This document shows, piece by piece, positions 36,001 to 46,105 of a DNA stretch of 64,000 nucleotides. Location: assembly GCA_027922465.2 (NCBI GenBank), contig BQMF02000278.1, positions 434,001 through 498,000 on the forward strand. Reading direction: 5' to 3'. The stretch comes from Turritopsis dohrnii. Lineage: Eukaryota; Cnidaria; Hydrozoa; Anthoathecata; Oceaniidae. Position 1 is the first letter of the stretch. Every line of letters starts with the position of its first letter. A program made the translations under genes and the position numbers. The notes beneath the pieces were generated by a model. The model saw nothing but the letters and a program-made list of their open reading frames with translations, had not been told where the DNA came from and did not search any database.

Positions 36001-39000
36001 ATTGTTTGGAAAACGTTGTTGCTAGGCAAGTGGACCAAAGAACAAAGAATTGTGTTGTGGAATTTTTTGCCCAAGGTACGTTTGTATTGCTCCACTACTC
36101 TGAATAACAGAGACTACTAGACATGCTCTTGTCTGACTGAGATTAAAGTTTGAATTATCGAAACAAGCTTGTGTTTCATACTAGGTGATGGTGACATGTG
36201 TACAGCTAGTGACGGTCGTAGAAGATTTTTCTGACTTGGAACACATACTCCAACTATTGGTTGGTTGTATCAACATTTCAAAGGTCTGTGTACATTCCCA
36301 GTGGACGAAATTGTCAAAAGAAATCACTGCGATGAAGAGCGTTTTCATTGAAATTACGTATATATCTCTATAGAAATGCACTCCTTCGCAGTGATTTTTC
36401 AATATATTTGCGCACTGGTTTACACTGTCTCCATTCACATTGCAGAGTGTGTTAATATCACAAGATGCGATCTTGCATACATGAAAGTCTCTTTCATACG
36501 TTTGCAAGAACAAAGCATTACTCAGCAAGAAATAACAGAAGTAGCAAACGATCGCATCTTGTTAACGTTAGTGTAAAAATAATGCAAGGATGTGTTCACA
36601 TTATCAAACCCTCTAAAAACGTGTTTTGCAAGAGGTTTTTATGCACCAGTATCGAGAATATTTTTCAACGTCACAAACACCATTGTAACACCAATACACA
36701 CTAATATGCTGATTTTTGACCAAACTTTTGAAAATTAGCCCTCTAATTTGAAATCAACGCTAACAAATAACAAGATGCCCGTATGGGCAGAAAGATTTCT
36801 GCAAAATCTGTTGAAGCATGAAAAATGAAAAATGTTATGACAATTATGAAATTCGACAAAAAATGTTACACGATCAAAGTGGGCTCGAACCACCGACTTT
36901 TCGGTTAGCAGCCAAGTAACTGCGCCACATAACTACATATGTCTCTGTAATGTATAAACTGCTAGCTTTAAACAGTAAGAAAAAAATGGAGGTGAAAAGC
37001 CGGTTGTAATGTATTTCTTGCTTTCGCAAAAATCCAAAATCGAAATATTTTATGACATTTAAAAATTGATCAACGCGGGGTCGAACCACCGACCCTTGGG
37101 TTAGTAGTTGCTGTACTAACCGACTGTGCCACGGAAGCCATGCACGTCTGTATAGATATAAAGATATATACCTCTTTTGACTCTTCTGTTTACAAACCGT
37201 TGAGAAGTTCTTTTTAGTTGGAAAATAATGATCACAGTCCAACATAATTATAAGCTTCTTTTATATATTTTCTGTTTTCACCTTAAAATATATACATCTC
37301 CTTTAAAATCCATTTAATATTGATCAAAGAAACTTTTGTAAATCTTTCGCTGACATGCAATGCACGGTGCTTTGGTTTCATGTAAATGCACGCACGAAAT
37401 TTCAAAAAACCGCTAGGTTTGGACAGTAAGAAAAAAACGAAGAAAAAAACGAAAGCCGGTTGTAATAGCTTTCTTGCTTTCGCAGAAATCTAATTATGTT
37501 CACCTATTTAGCATTCAATGATGTCTCAATATGTCTCCTGTGTGTACCAGGCCTTCATTCTTGCTACAGAATTCATGAAAACTCAGAAATTTCAAAGGTA
37601 AGAACGAATTAGTTTTTGTGCGAAGGTTCAAGTTGTTGTTCTAAATGTGAACTTTGTCTGCTTACCTCCATTATCTGAATTGTCTCAGTTATCCTGTTAT
37701 AGATTCGTGACTTATTTTGGTTTGGTGTTTGAATTGGCGAGTCAACTATTATTCAACCACCAACCGGCCGTTTATACTAGTCTGCCATCATACTTGCAGA
37801 GTGTAAATTATATCTTTTCTGAAACATGTAAACAAGGTAACTGCGCCCTTTTTAAAACTGCGCCCTTTGATAAACCATGATGAAACATGTACCGCCCATC
37901 CTCTTTCTGGTTTCTTACTAACCACATTACTTTACATCGTCCTTGCTTCTTTAACATACTTCACGTTTGCTGGAAGGTCTCGTGCTATTCGCCCGCGAAA
38001 ACGCTTCCCCACAGATGGAAAATGAAGATTTATCATTATGTTGTCAAAAGATGGCCAGGTAGGAAGGTCTATACTTTCAGTCTATAGATGATTTCGCTCA
38101 TATATAAAGCGAACAATATTCTGAAATAGAATATTTCTTCAAACGGCGCGGTGTATTGATGCGCTAATTTGATAAAAAAATGTTCTCTCTTCGAGATTTT
38201 AAATTGATAACTCTAATTAATAAACTTGTATGTAACAATAAAATACATCTAACCTATGGAATTGAAATTCGGTGAATACATATAACAGCAATTCAAAGAA
38301 AGAACTTTCTTCGCAAGAGTCTGACAAGAAGATGCTCCGATTCACTGTCTATTGACCGACCATCGTGACCTACCGACAGGCATATACAAGTGTCGGTTTT
38401 ATGCGATGTCGGCAGCATGAAGATTCGCAGTACTCTACCAGTTACTCATTTTAGATCAGGAAAAGTTTTTGTTGACATACAGCTTTCTTTGTTCCTCAGT
38501 TATACCAGCATGTTTTAGTAAGCGCATGTATCGCGGTCTGCCGTGGCGTTTATTACAGGAAATACCTTGTCGGGAATAATTCCGTTTGGGAAAATTTTCC
38601 CCGACGAAATTATTCCCGATAAGTACCTAAATAATCCCCGATAAGTACCTAAATAATCCCCGATAAGTACCTAAATAATCCCCGATAAGTACCTAAATAA
38701 TCCCCGATAAGTACCTAAATAATCCCCGATAAGTACCTAAATTATCCCCGATAAGTACCTAAATTAAATGAAAAGAGAAAGAAGGAAGTTGAAAAACATG
38801 CTGAATCATCATCTATTTCTCACTAAAACAAAACATTCAAAGTTGAGGATCTCTTGTTTTCTTTGATGTGAGTCAGGCTATACCACAATGCCATCAACAG
38901 CTTCATGGAATATAGAGGTTCTTATGTCACAACTACACAGCAGTTCAAGTCCTTCTGCATTCCCTTGATAATCACACCAGATTTCATCATTACTACGGAA

Positions 39001-40649
39001 AAGGGTTGGATGAAGTTGACACGAAAAAAAGTAATACCTTAGTGCCTCGAATAAGCGCCCGGGCGTTTATTTATTTAATGTTCTAAGTTGGGCGCTTATT
39101 CGAGGAGAAGGCTAAGGACTGAAATTGGAAAGGTACATTGTGTGTGTATATGAAAGTTCAAATATATAGATTTTGACACGTTGGTTTCAGTTTTTAGTTT
39201 CTTTTGGAAAAAAAGCGTTTTAGAGCTTGGAAGTAATTACCGACACTTGATTAAAGAGGAAAAATGATACGAGAGACAATGTCTGTAACATGGAATTCAT
39301 TCATGCATAAATTCATTTCAACACAATTCAATTAAACGGAAAGTGATATTATGACACAGATCGAAATTGTATCTAAAGATCAAGGTCCTCATAGTCTTCA
39401 TAAGAAATAGCGCTCAGTATAGTCGAGCCACTTTGAAGATTTGGTCCAAATTAGCCTCGGATGATCAGCATAGTCAAACTGCTTGTACAAATTTTCATGA
39501 AAATTGTTTGCAGATTTCATTGGAAACTCTTGATTCCTCATTATGATTGCTACATTCTGGTGTTTTGGGGCTATGCTTGGAGACATGACGTATAACACTA
39601 TTGATGAATTCTTTTTTGCTTTAGACTTTACCGTGAAATTGGAGGCCACAAGACTGTCATCACTAAGGTAAGAATCCTTTTAAGATGAGTTTATTTTGTT
39701 TTTGTCTAGTTTTTGTCGACGTCAGCATCTCTTCGCGTTCCTATTAAAACGGATGTTGCACCATCCATTACTCTCAAGGTTCCTCGTCTTCATCTCACTA
39801 ATATTAAACAATAAGAAAATCGAAAAACGAAGATAGGAAGTCAATTTTTTCGATTCTGTTGAATTGCTGTTAAAACCTCAGTTACTTCATAACGATATTC
39901 GTTGTTTTTGCTATGCCGTTATGGCACTGTTTTACAATACCATTGATGATGCGCTTTTGGCGCGCCATTTACTTCGTTCAAAGAAAGGAGATTTTATTTT
40001 TATGTTTTAGTATGCCCCATACATTATTGCTGATTACGTAAGGGCTTGTCAGGTGGCCATGTTTGACGCAAAACACAAGGTACGAGTTACACGGTAGATT
40101 ATGATGACGTGGTTTTTCGAAATGTCATTCTTATCATCTAACAATTTGAAACTTTATGGTGTAAACCTTGTAAAATTTGTTTGGGTTAGTGAGGGTTAGG
40201 TTCAGGCTATGCCTCGTTCTTTCAGACTATTTTAAGAAGCTTTTAACCGAGAAGTTTAACTGCTTTCAAATCGTAAGATGGATACCCCCTCTTATTCATT
40301 CTACGCAAAACATTTTTTGAAAGTTTTGAACACTGAAACATCACCGATTATTTCACTGTGGTATCCTTCGTAAAACTTGCTTGTTTATAACCCAACACCG
40401 TGAAGGAGTACACATTTTTCCACGAATGGAAACGATGTTCTATTGACCGTGCTCCGTGTGACCTTGATAACAAATATTAATTCTCCTTTGTAGAGTATGC
40501 TGGATAGCGGTATCTATTGTGTGATTGACACATGTACCGAGTTTGAATTTGCTCTTCTGACCACAGTCCTGGACAAAGCTGATAAAGAACTTTTTCGGAG
40601 AATTCGAATGAATTATGAGAAACATCATAAATTCACGGGGAAGACTTGA
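18008..40649 (+). CDS. URB2: URB2 (Npa2) ribosome-biogenesis protein, about 34 exons
   Basis: Predicted exons: 18008-18020, 18097-18253, 23787-23901, 24162-24284, 24879-25013, 25106-25239, 25367-25490, 25619-25680, 26164-26329, 26426-26511, 26621-26735, 28608-28682, 28762-28847, 29341-29438, 29554-29747, 30933-31320 (one internal phase break), 32159-32284, 32478-32542, 32956-33202, 33285-33383, 33674-33802, 34118-34222, 34510-34590, 34786-34955, 35108-35234, 35376-35600, 35959-36075, 36185-36283, 37551-37597, 37703-37836, 37977-38058, 39625-39667, 40011-40079, 40494-40649. This gives about 1,380 residues; human URB2 has about 1,520. The start MDVIGLSKTL lies in a strong context (AAGCCATGG). 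The C-terminus shows the Urb2 domain: KMARLYREIGGHKTVITKYA, GIYCVIDTCTEFEF and a final NYEKHHKFTGKT. Urb2 is a helical-repeat nucleolar protein needed for 60S precursor maturation. Every other join keeps phase. Introns 2 (5.5 kb) and 11 (1.9 kb) hold repeats. The gene converges on the ACE gene 556 bases away. Confidence 0.85.
19000..19335 (+). repeat. 128-bp tandem repeat, about 2.5 copies
   Basis: GGTCCAAATTTGG recurs at 19031, 19159 and 19287, a 128-base period. Shared blocks are CAAATCTGACAAAATGACTG and GAAATCATCACCTTTCAAAT. It lies in URB2 intron 2 and contains no gene. Confidence 0.85.
20612..20996. mobile_element. MITE with T-rich TIRs and repeated AAGCATAT motifs
   Basis: The left end GTTTTTTTTTTTATAAGCA is matched in inverted orientation by TGCTTATAAAAAAAAAACC at the right. 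Inside, an AGGCTC block and multiple TAAGCATA motifs occur near both ends in inverted arrangement. There is no coding frame. It lies in URB2 intron 2; the target duplication is unclear. Confidence 0.65.
21283..21745 (+). repeat. Diverged near-full copy of dispersed repeat family A
   Basis: The order of blocks matches 714-1130: a degenerate head (ACGACAAGGTGGCATCG, CACCACCCATGTTCAACC), TGTGTCACC, AAAATGTATAGGATCA, GAGATATCGTC and TGACGTCAT, then the tail CAGACAGACAAAGAAT. A 136-codon frame runs through it but encodes nothing recognisable and is repeat-derived. It lies in URB2 intron 2. Confidence 0.7.
22681..23448 (+). mobile_element. Composite element with two tRNA-like modules (copy 1)
   Basis: Two related modules lie in tandem. 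Each begins GCGAAAGCAAGAAA, continues through ATTACAACCGGCTTT and TTACTGTC...TAGCGGTTTTT, and leads to a tRNA-like segment: 23041-23110 (A-box-like TGGCACAGTTGG, B-box GGTTCGACCCC) and 23270-23342 (TGGTGCAGTTGG, GGTTCGAGCCC). The second has an anticodon-arm-like TCGG/CCGA stem with loop CTGGTAA (GGT, threonine). Acceptor stems do not pair, so these are not functional tRNAs. Subterminal GATTTCTGCGAAA and TTTTGCAGAAATC are inverted, and TTA flanks both ends. An inverted relative lies at 36768-37492. It sits in URB2 intron 2. Confidence 0.65.
27598..28260 (+). mobile_element. 3' end of a second LINE family with poly(A)
   Basis: An open frame (about 27604-28213) encodes the region C-terminal to a reverse transcriptase: YKSAIRPCIEYCCHIWGGAP, LLDRIQKRICNAVGDE, HRRSVASLCLFYKYF and FIPRSSTLWNSLP. 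This is the common tail of jockey/CR1-superfamily polyproteins. It is followed by a stop and about 20 A residues at 28236-28255. The RT core is absent, so the copy is strongly 5' truncated. The still-open frame suggests a fairly young insertion. It lies in URB2 intron 11, same orientation as the gene, and differs from the LINE at 8.6-10.3 kb in sequence and tail. Confidence 0.85.
29987..30574. mobile_element. 588-bp TIR element with 6-bp target duplication
   Basis: The left end CAGCCCACGAAATTC is matched by GAATTTCGTGGGCTG at the right. Subterminal AGGTCGGCA/TGCCGACCT motifs repeat several times. CACAGT flanks both ends exactly (29981-29986 and 30575-30580). No transposase frame is seen. The duplication length and CAG start match the element at 1977-3054, suggesting one superfamily. 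It lies in URB2 intron 15. Confidence 0.8.
32044..32104 (+). repeat. 20-bp tandem repeat, three copies
   Basis: CCAGCAAGCAGTTCTCTCTC is repeated three times in a row about 55 bases before the URB2 exon 17 acceptor. The minus-strand frame through it is a repeat artefact. Confidence 0.9.
36306..36420. repeat. Small fold-back repeat shared with 58083-58195
   Basis: AAATCACTGCGATGAAGAGC and the reverse complement of GCACTCCTTCGCAGTGATTT form imperfect inverted ends. A related copy at 58083-58195 shares GAAGAGC, TTTTATTGAAATT-like and ATAGAAATGCACTCC. It lies in the intron after URB2 exon 36185-36283. Confidence 0.6.
36768..37492 (-). mobile_element. Composite element with two tRNA-like modules (copy 2, inverted)
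   Basis: This is the reverse-complement relative of 22681-23448 with the same block order. On the minus strand: GATTTCTGCGAAAGCAAGAAA, CCGGTTTTT... TTACTGTCCAAACCTAGCGG, the first tRNA-like segment (37139-37075, TGGCACAGTCGG and GGTTCGACCCC), a second GCGAAAGCAAGAAA, and the second tRNA-like segment (about 36930-36885, TGGCGCAGTTACTTGG and GGTTCGAGCCC). TAA flanks both ends. The copies differ by scattered substitutions and small indels, so they are separate insertions or an old duplication. Confidence 0.65.
38612..38765 (+). repeat. 22-bp minisatellite, seven copies
   Basis: The unit CCCCGATAAGTACCTAAATAA plus one T repeats seven times with almost no variation (38612-38765). Flanking sequence contains related CCCGATAA/TTCCCGA blocks. 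It lies in the URB2 intron between exons ending 38058 and starting 39625. There are no spacers of varying sequence, so it is not CRISPR-like. Confidence 0.95.
39045..39105. repeat. Inverted repeat with 16-bp perfect arms
   Basis: CCTCGAATAAGCGCCC and GGGCGCTTATTCGAGG are exact reverse complements around a 29-base loop. It is probably a MITE end or fold-back repeat; CTCGAATAACGCCC-type relatives occur near 33992 and GGGCGTT-type near 45274. Confidence 0.85.
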
Positions 40650-41205
40650 CGTAAGAAGTCATGAACATCCACGTATCACACGTTTTGATTGCAAGGTTTT
40701 CTTTCAGATATATTTATACAATTTTATCTGTCAATTTGAGTCCATCAAAAAGTCACGGTGAAAACCTTGGAAAACCTGAATGGGATAATCAAGTTAATCA
40801 TGTCTCGGTTTTTCAAACTATTTTGTAAGCCTTTTCAAGGGAAAGTTTGACGGTCTCTAATTGGCAGATAAACAAACTTTATGTAAACGTAGAAACTTTC
40901 GTAAAGAAAAGAACTGTCATAAAGCCTTTGGCGTGTTCGGTACTTCACCCCCTTCGTACCCAGGTTTATGATAACTCTCCCAACTGCACAACCACTGCCA
41001 CTGTTTTTCTCGAAGTGTTTTTAACCTCTTAGCAACTTCGAAATCAATGTCAACCATGGTTACTTGAAGCATTGAGTTTAGTACTTCGTCTTCTCTATTA
41101 TTATCAATACTATTTCTTTCATGTTTTGTAGGTTTCGGCACTTCGTGGTGAAACCCGGCGCGTGATGGTCTCTCTAGGGGATTAGGTTGAAAAACATGAG
41201 TCTTT

Positions 41206-44200
41206 TTAATCCCAACCGACCTCGTACTTGTTTTCTTCTTTATGTTTGTCTAGCCATTTTTCGAGTGGTTTGAAGTAATCCAGAATAGGCCCTGACGACA
41301 TTTTCTTAGTGCCTGCGATTGTATCTAGAGCGTCAGGCCACGGAAGTTCTTTACCCAGCTCTAGCATATTCCTAAAAATAAAAAAAGATCTGATTAAATC
41401 TACTGCATGTGATAAACGGCGTGAAAAATCAGGATTATTGAGTGATCTACGATTGATGATAAAAAAGACTACGGACCTTAGCTTTTTACCAGCTTTTTCG
41501 GACTTGTGAATGGAACATTTGTGGTAAGGACCTGTATGGCCGCTTTCGTCACACAGGGCTTCATGGAATTGAAACTGTAACACGTGGCTTATAAAATATC
41601 GCAAGTACTCAGTGTTGTGTGCTACATGAAAAAATGTTCCGGCATCAAAAAGATCAGACTCCGGTCTAGAAATTGAAGGTTCTTTAATTCCTTGATACTT
41701 CGCGCGTAATTCCCACCACTTCTTATTGTAGTCCTCCGGTTTGGTTTCACCACTGAACACCGACCAACGCCATTTATCCACTATGTAAGCGAATGGTAAG
41801 AACGCTACCTTTTGAAGGGCTTGCTTCAATAGAAAATTGATTTCTTCCTCTAAAATAAATAACTTCCTTGTGTAAACTTTAACTGTATTTTCAAGGCATT
41901 CTAATAAGTATTACAAAAAGGACAGAAAAGGGAGGCTGCATCATTTCTCGATCCTTATGACTCACGGGAAGTGATCATTTCCAAAATCTACTTACCTGTT
42001 TCTATAATGAAATAATTAAAAATTATTCAAACAGTTTCACAAAACTGATAGCTGTGAACAGGACTTAAAGAAATCCCAAAGAAAATAATTATAGAATAGC
42101 ATTGTGATAGCTGTCTGAGTTATTAAGGAGATAGCATTGTGATAGCTGTCTGAGTTATTAAGGAGATAGCATTGTGGTAGCTGTCTGAGTTATTAAGGAG
42201 ATAGCATTGTGGTAGCTGTCTGAGTTATTAAGGAGATAGCTGAATTATCGGATAGGAGAACTTGAACAAGTGACGCCAAAATGACACAAAGCATATAAAG
42301 GCTACCGTCGTCGCCAACACTTTCGTTCAACAGATCAATGGATTCCAGATGCTCCGGGATCATCACCGACAAAGCTATGGTATCTCCAACCGCTTCGTGG
42401 AACCCCGGGTTTGCGCCAGTACGAAACTCAACAGGTTGGTTTTGGTACATCAGGTAATACTCTATGTGTCCCATTTCATGATGGACTGTGACAAGGTCGG
42501 CCTGACTTACACTCATACAAGGCATCTTCAACCTGAAGTGAGCAAGAGAAATTATTCAGAGAACTATTTGGGACTTGTTCTTAAAAGTTTGTGTTATACA
42601 CTGCTGACCAATACAGCTAGTGCAGTTTGACGGTGTTAACGCAAGTCTCGAAAATGTCTTTTATTTGCTTTTGAAGAAAGGCTTTAACTTTAGGTATGGC
42701 AGTTGAAAAATTACCTTGCTTATGTTTTCAAAAGAATTAAGGATTAACCACTCGATATCCAACTAATTCGGGTTCGCATGGGCAATTCGGATACGATGTT
42801 TAAACATGATTTGGAGGAAGTTACATTAGAAAAAGTAAATTTCGGAACTTCTTTTTCTCTCACTGTTATTAATTCTTTGTAAAATCGGAATACATCCCCA
42901 GACATTTTTGTGGTTGCATATAGATGCATCTTATATTTACAGTTGCTGTTAGCTCAACTCAAGGGAAAAGATTTATACGTGGTGTTTACACACAAGAATG
43001 CGTGCAGAACAAATCAGTCTTGATAATAAAATGATTTATAAACGAAAAATGCATTTCTAATGTCTAATCATCGAGACATATCAAAACAGTAGTATATTCT
43101 CGCTATGGAATTCATCTATCAACAGATTTCAACCACGTGACCAGAATAAAAAGCAGAACCATACGTTGAATGAGTTACGTTACCTTACGTCACCATGACC
43201 CAGATCCCAAGATGACGGATGACACACTGACTTTTTACCTTCTATTTTTGACGTCAATGATTTATCATAGAAACTTTTCGGCATCTTATCAAGCCCTGAA
43301 ATAAGAAATTCTCTCTTCTGGTTCCAAATGTTATGAAAATTTCGAAAAGCGTTTCGGGACCTCACTTACCAATGGAAACAAAGAAAGACTCAGCAAGGTT
43401 GAGAACTTTCTTGTTTGACCATTTCTTATTTTGCATTTCTTTCGTGACGTCAGGTATTTGTTTCTTTGGAAACGGGACCAAAATTTTGTACAGATGACTC
43501 CAGTTTTGTCCCCACATACTCAGCAAATGACACGGTAGCAAGCCGCTTTTATCAATAATACTATCACCAAACATTTTGCTAAATAATAAAATATAAATCA
43601 CAAGTTACATGAAGGATTTACGCGGTCTACTAAAACTGTTTCTTCATGATTGCATTTCGTCATCCTTTCATATTTTGGCTTACAGGACGTATGTTTTTAA
43701 ACCCAACCCCTAACCCTAACCCTAACCCTAACACAAAATTTTCACTCATTGAATGACTTTTTGTGCTCTATTTTTGTTCCATTTTATAACTATTTTCATT
43801 TAATGTTCAGATTTGTTTTCCCAAAGTCTCCATGCTCTCCAGGCAAATTTGTTTTACGTGAATAGTTGCTTGGTTCGGTGAAAGATTGGAGTTATAAAAA
43901 CACCTGTCGAACACCAACGCGTATGCCGTCTTGACATTATGAAAATTGCCACCGATACAATATCCAAGAGCTGAAACACTTATGCAGGCTATTAACATCA
44001 AAACTCGAATCCTGAACCCTGTGGAATATGTCGCTTTTACTTACTTTAACTTATATCGTACAAAAGCGTGAAGCTTCTGGTATAAACCATTCATTTCATT
44101 CAAAATACCCTCCATTAAAGCTTCCAGATTATCAACTTCGTATTCCTTTCGCCAATAATCACCATAATCATCGAACCCATTCTCTTTCGCTCCTTTGTTT

Positions 44201-44979
44201 ATTAACTTGACAAATTCTTCATAGAGAGGTTTGACACTAGGGCCCACCGCCTTCCGCCAAACCCGCCACGCCCAACGTAAATTGCCTAAATTACTTTTGC
44301 TGACTTCGGACATGATCGGGAGGAGATGTGAGTTGAGTTTGAAACGATATTTCTCGTTGTCGATTGTCTTCACGATCTAAATTGAGCACGAATTACACAG
44401 AGGAATAATATGACCTCCAAACCGAAACGAAATTCGAGTCCATTTTGCAAATCCGAATCCGAAGCAGTAGAGATAGAAACGACGTTATTATGTCAATGTG
44501 CTTAGTCATTCAAAATAGGTGTTCACTACAGGATAGTGAAACCGATTGAAGTATCGAGACAAGGAACTTACTGTTGTTTTGCTGTATACTGCTGTCATCT
44601 TCGAAACGAGCTCGGAAATTCTTTTCGAGTCTTGTACATCGCTACTTGAAGCCGTCCTTGTAATTAGTTTTAGCTGCCTTATTAAATTCTTCGGTACATC
44701 TGAAGTGTCGATACTTTTTAATATTTCTTCTGCTTTCTTTCTCGAGTCCAATGCAAACTTCGATGTTTTCCCGCTCATTTCAGTTGTTTTGTCTTTGTTC
44801 TCTTTTGTCATGTCAGTTTCATAGTCCCATGAGGCTTGGGTATCTTCCCTCTGTAAATCATCAGCCTCTTTATTGTATTTGTCCAGAAAACTTTTGACCT
44901 TTTCCAGGTCACTTTCAATGGAGAAATCTACAAACGCCACGATGACAAGAAACGAGAAAAATAAACGCCAGCTCATCAT
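41206..44979 (-). CDS. ACE: Angiotensin-converting-enzyme-like peptidase (M2), secreted
   Basis: Seven minus-strand exons: 44979-44572, 44376-44045, 43578-43370, 43295-43184, 42532-42306, 41849-41477, 41371-41206; 608 residues. Residues 1 to about 22 (MMSWRLFFSFLVIVAFVDF) are a signal peptide. The zinc-binding and catalytic motif is HHEMGH in exon 5, followed by GANPGFHEAVGD with the third zinc ligand Glu. Also present are MWGQNWSHLY, SVCHPSSWDL, WRWSVFSGE, EYLRYF (chloride Arg and transition-state Tyr) and QFQFHEALC. It has one catalytic domain and no C-terminal membrane span, so it is a soluble dipeptidyl carboxypeptidase like insect Ance (about 615 residues). The Lys that in human testis ACE (Lys511) helps bind the substrate C-terminus aligns with Phe here (GTFFHV); Gln281 and Tyr520 equivalents are kept. 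It converges on URB2. An upstream in-frame TTG extends the frame, but the ATG at 44979 is the first real start. Confidence 0.92.
42096..42240 (+). repeat. 35-bp minisatellite, four copies
   Basis: ATAGCATTGTGATAGCTGTC followed by TGAGTTATTAAGGAG repeats at 42096, 42131, 42166 and 42201. The last two copies share a GTGGTAG variant. The array lies in ACE intron 5, ending 66 bases from the exon 5 donor. Confidence 0.95.
43708..43733. repeat. Interstitial telomeric repeat (CCCTAA)4
   Basis: Four perfect CCCTAA units preceded by a degenerate CCCAACC lie in ACE intron 2. TTAGGG is the telomere unit of cnidarians and most animals. Such short internal arrays usually arise by double-strand-break repair. 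Confidence 0.95.
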
Positions 44980-46105
44980 CTTAAGCGTTTCGAAACGATG
45001 AAATTTAACTTTCAAGTCATCTTTCTTTCGTCTTTAACAAAAACCGACAAAAGTTTAAGTTGATATTACTAATTACAATTATTGTAGAGTATTTCTCAAA
45101 AACACACAAGTAGCCTCGTTCCCAATTTTTCAGATTTTGGAATTCATTGATGCATGAAAAGTATTGCTGCTATCAAAAACCACTCATTTGATGGATGCTG
45201 TTTGTGAACGCTCGAGCAAGCGCCCACTTCTGTTTCAGAGATGTTAAAATATGACCTGAAGTCCTTCTGGTATTTATTCACGGGGCGTTACTAAGGAGAG
45301 GGGCGTTATGGTGAGTATTAATGGTTACTAGGAAGATTGGGTTTTAGAAAGAGCAAACAAAGTGTATGTATCCAGTTACTCTGATGGACTTCATCTAGGC
45401 AACTTCGAACCCAGTTCATTTTTTGAAAAGATGTTACTGTATAAAGTTTTAAGGTTCTGCTTCTTTGGATATTCGCTTGATTTTATAAAAAAAATTCAAA
45501 AGAACATAAGGCTTAGGTTTACCCAAAAATAACAGCAAACTAAGAATAAGCTACAAAGATTCAAATCATTGTTTCAAAGGTTAAGAGGAAATTGAGCAAA
45601 TTTTCTTGTAGGATATAAATAGTTCTTTATGCAGCTACACTAGCGTTACTTCCGACGTTAAATCGGCGAGATTTTGTGATTTGTTCTGAGAACAAATTAG
45701 AAAGGCTGACAAAGGCTCGAAAAATAAGAACATCCAGCCTCAAGTTGAATTTGACTGAAGAAAAGACAACGAGTATCAAAGAACCGCAGAATTGAAATCT
45801 CAGGAAATCAAATATTTTGGTCACAGTTGCAGAAGATGGAAAGCCATCAATATTTCATTTTGAAGCAACAAATCCACTACCATGATGAATTGTTCGAATA
45901 GCCATCAATTCTGATGCTACTTGTTTGGCATTGAGAATTGAAAACTCTATTTGCCAAGGTGGTACCCAGTCCTTTCATACCGAAGAGAATGTATTCTACT
46001 CACGTTGGAAGCTGGAAACGAATTGTGTTTCTCTCTGTTATCTCATTATTATGCACGATATTAAGTTGTATTTAAGAACTTGCAACTGTTTTCTGTTGAT
46101 ACAGA
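44980..46105. other. Region between the divergent ACE and CAP-ShKT genes
   Basis: This is the head-to-head intergenic region of the minus-strand ACE gene and plus-strand CAP gene, so it should hold both promoters. A CGCCC/GGGCGTT-containing repeat scrap lies at about 45210-45320. ORFs such as 45627-45824 (-) and 45925-46197 (+) have no recognisable product. Confidence 0.5.

Noticed and set aside
35880..36107. Alternative reading of the URB2 exon near 35.9 kb in another frame
   Set aside because: Starting the exon at 35959 after a strong CACACTAG acceptor gives the right phase and removes the in-frame TAG; the overlapping frame is a shadow.
38612..38765. CRISPR-like array
   Set aside because: Units are contiguous with no unique spacers, inside an animal intron; a plain minisatellite.
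40917..41141. Minus-strand open frame between the URB2 and ACE 3' ends
   Set aside because: No domain or splice partner; it lies beyond the ACE stop codon.
43807..44001. Minus-strand open frame between ACE exons 2 and 3
   Set aside because: No similarity to the ACE sequence expected there, and exons 2 and 3 join in phase without it.
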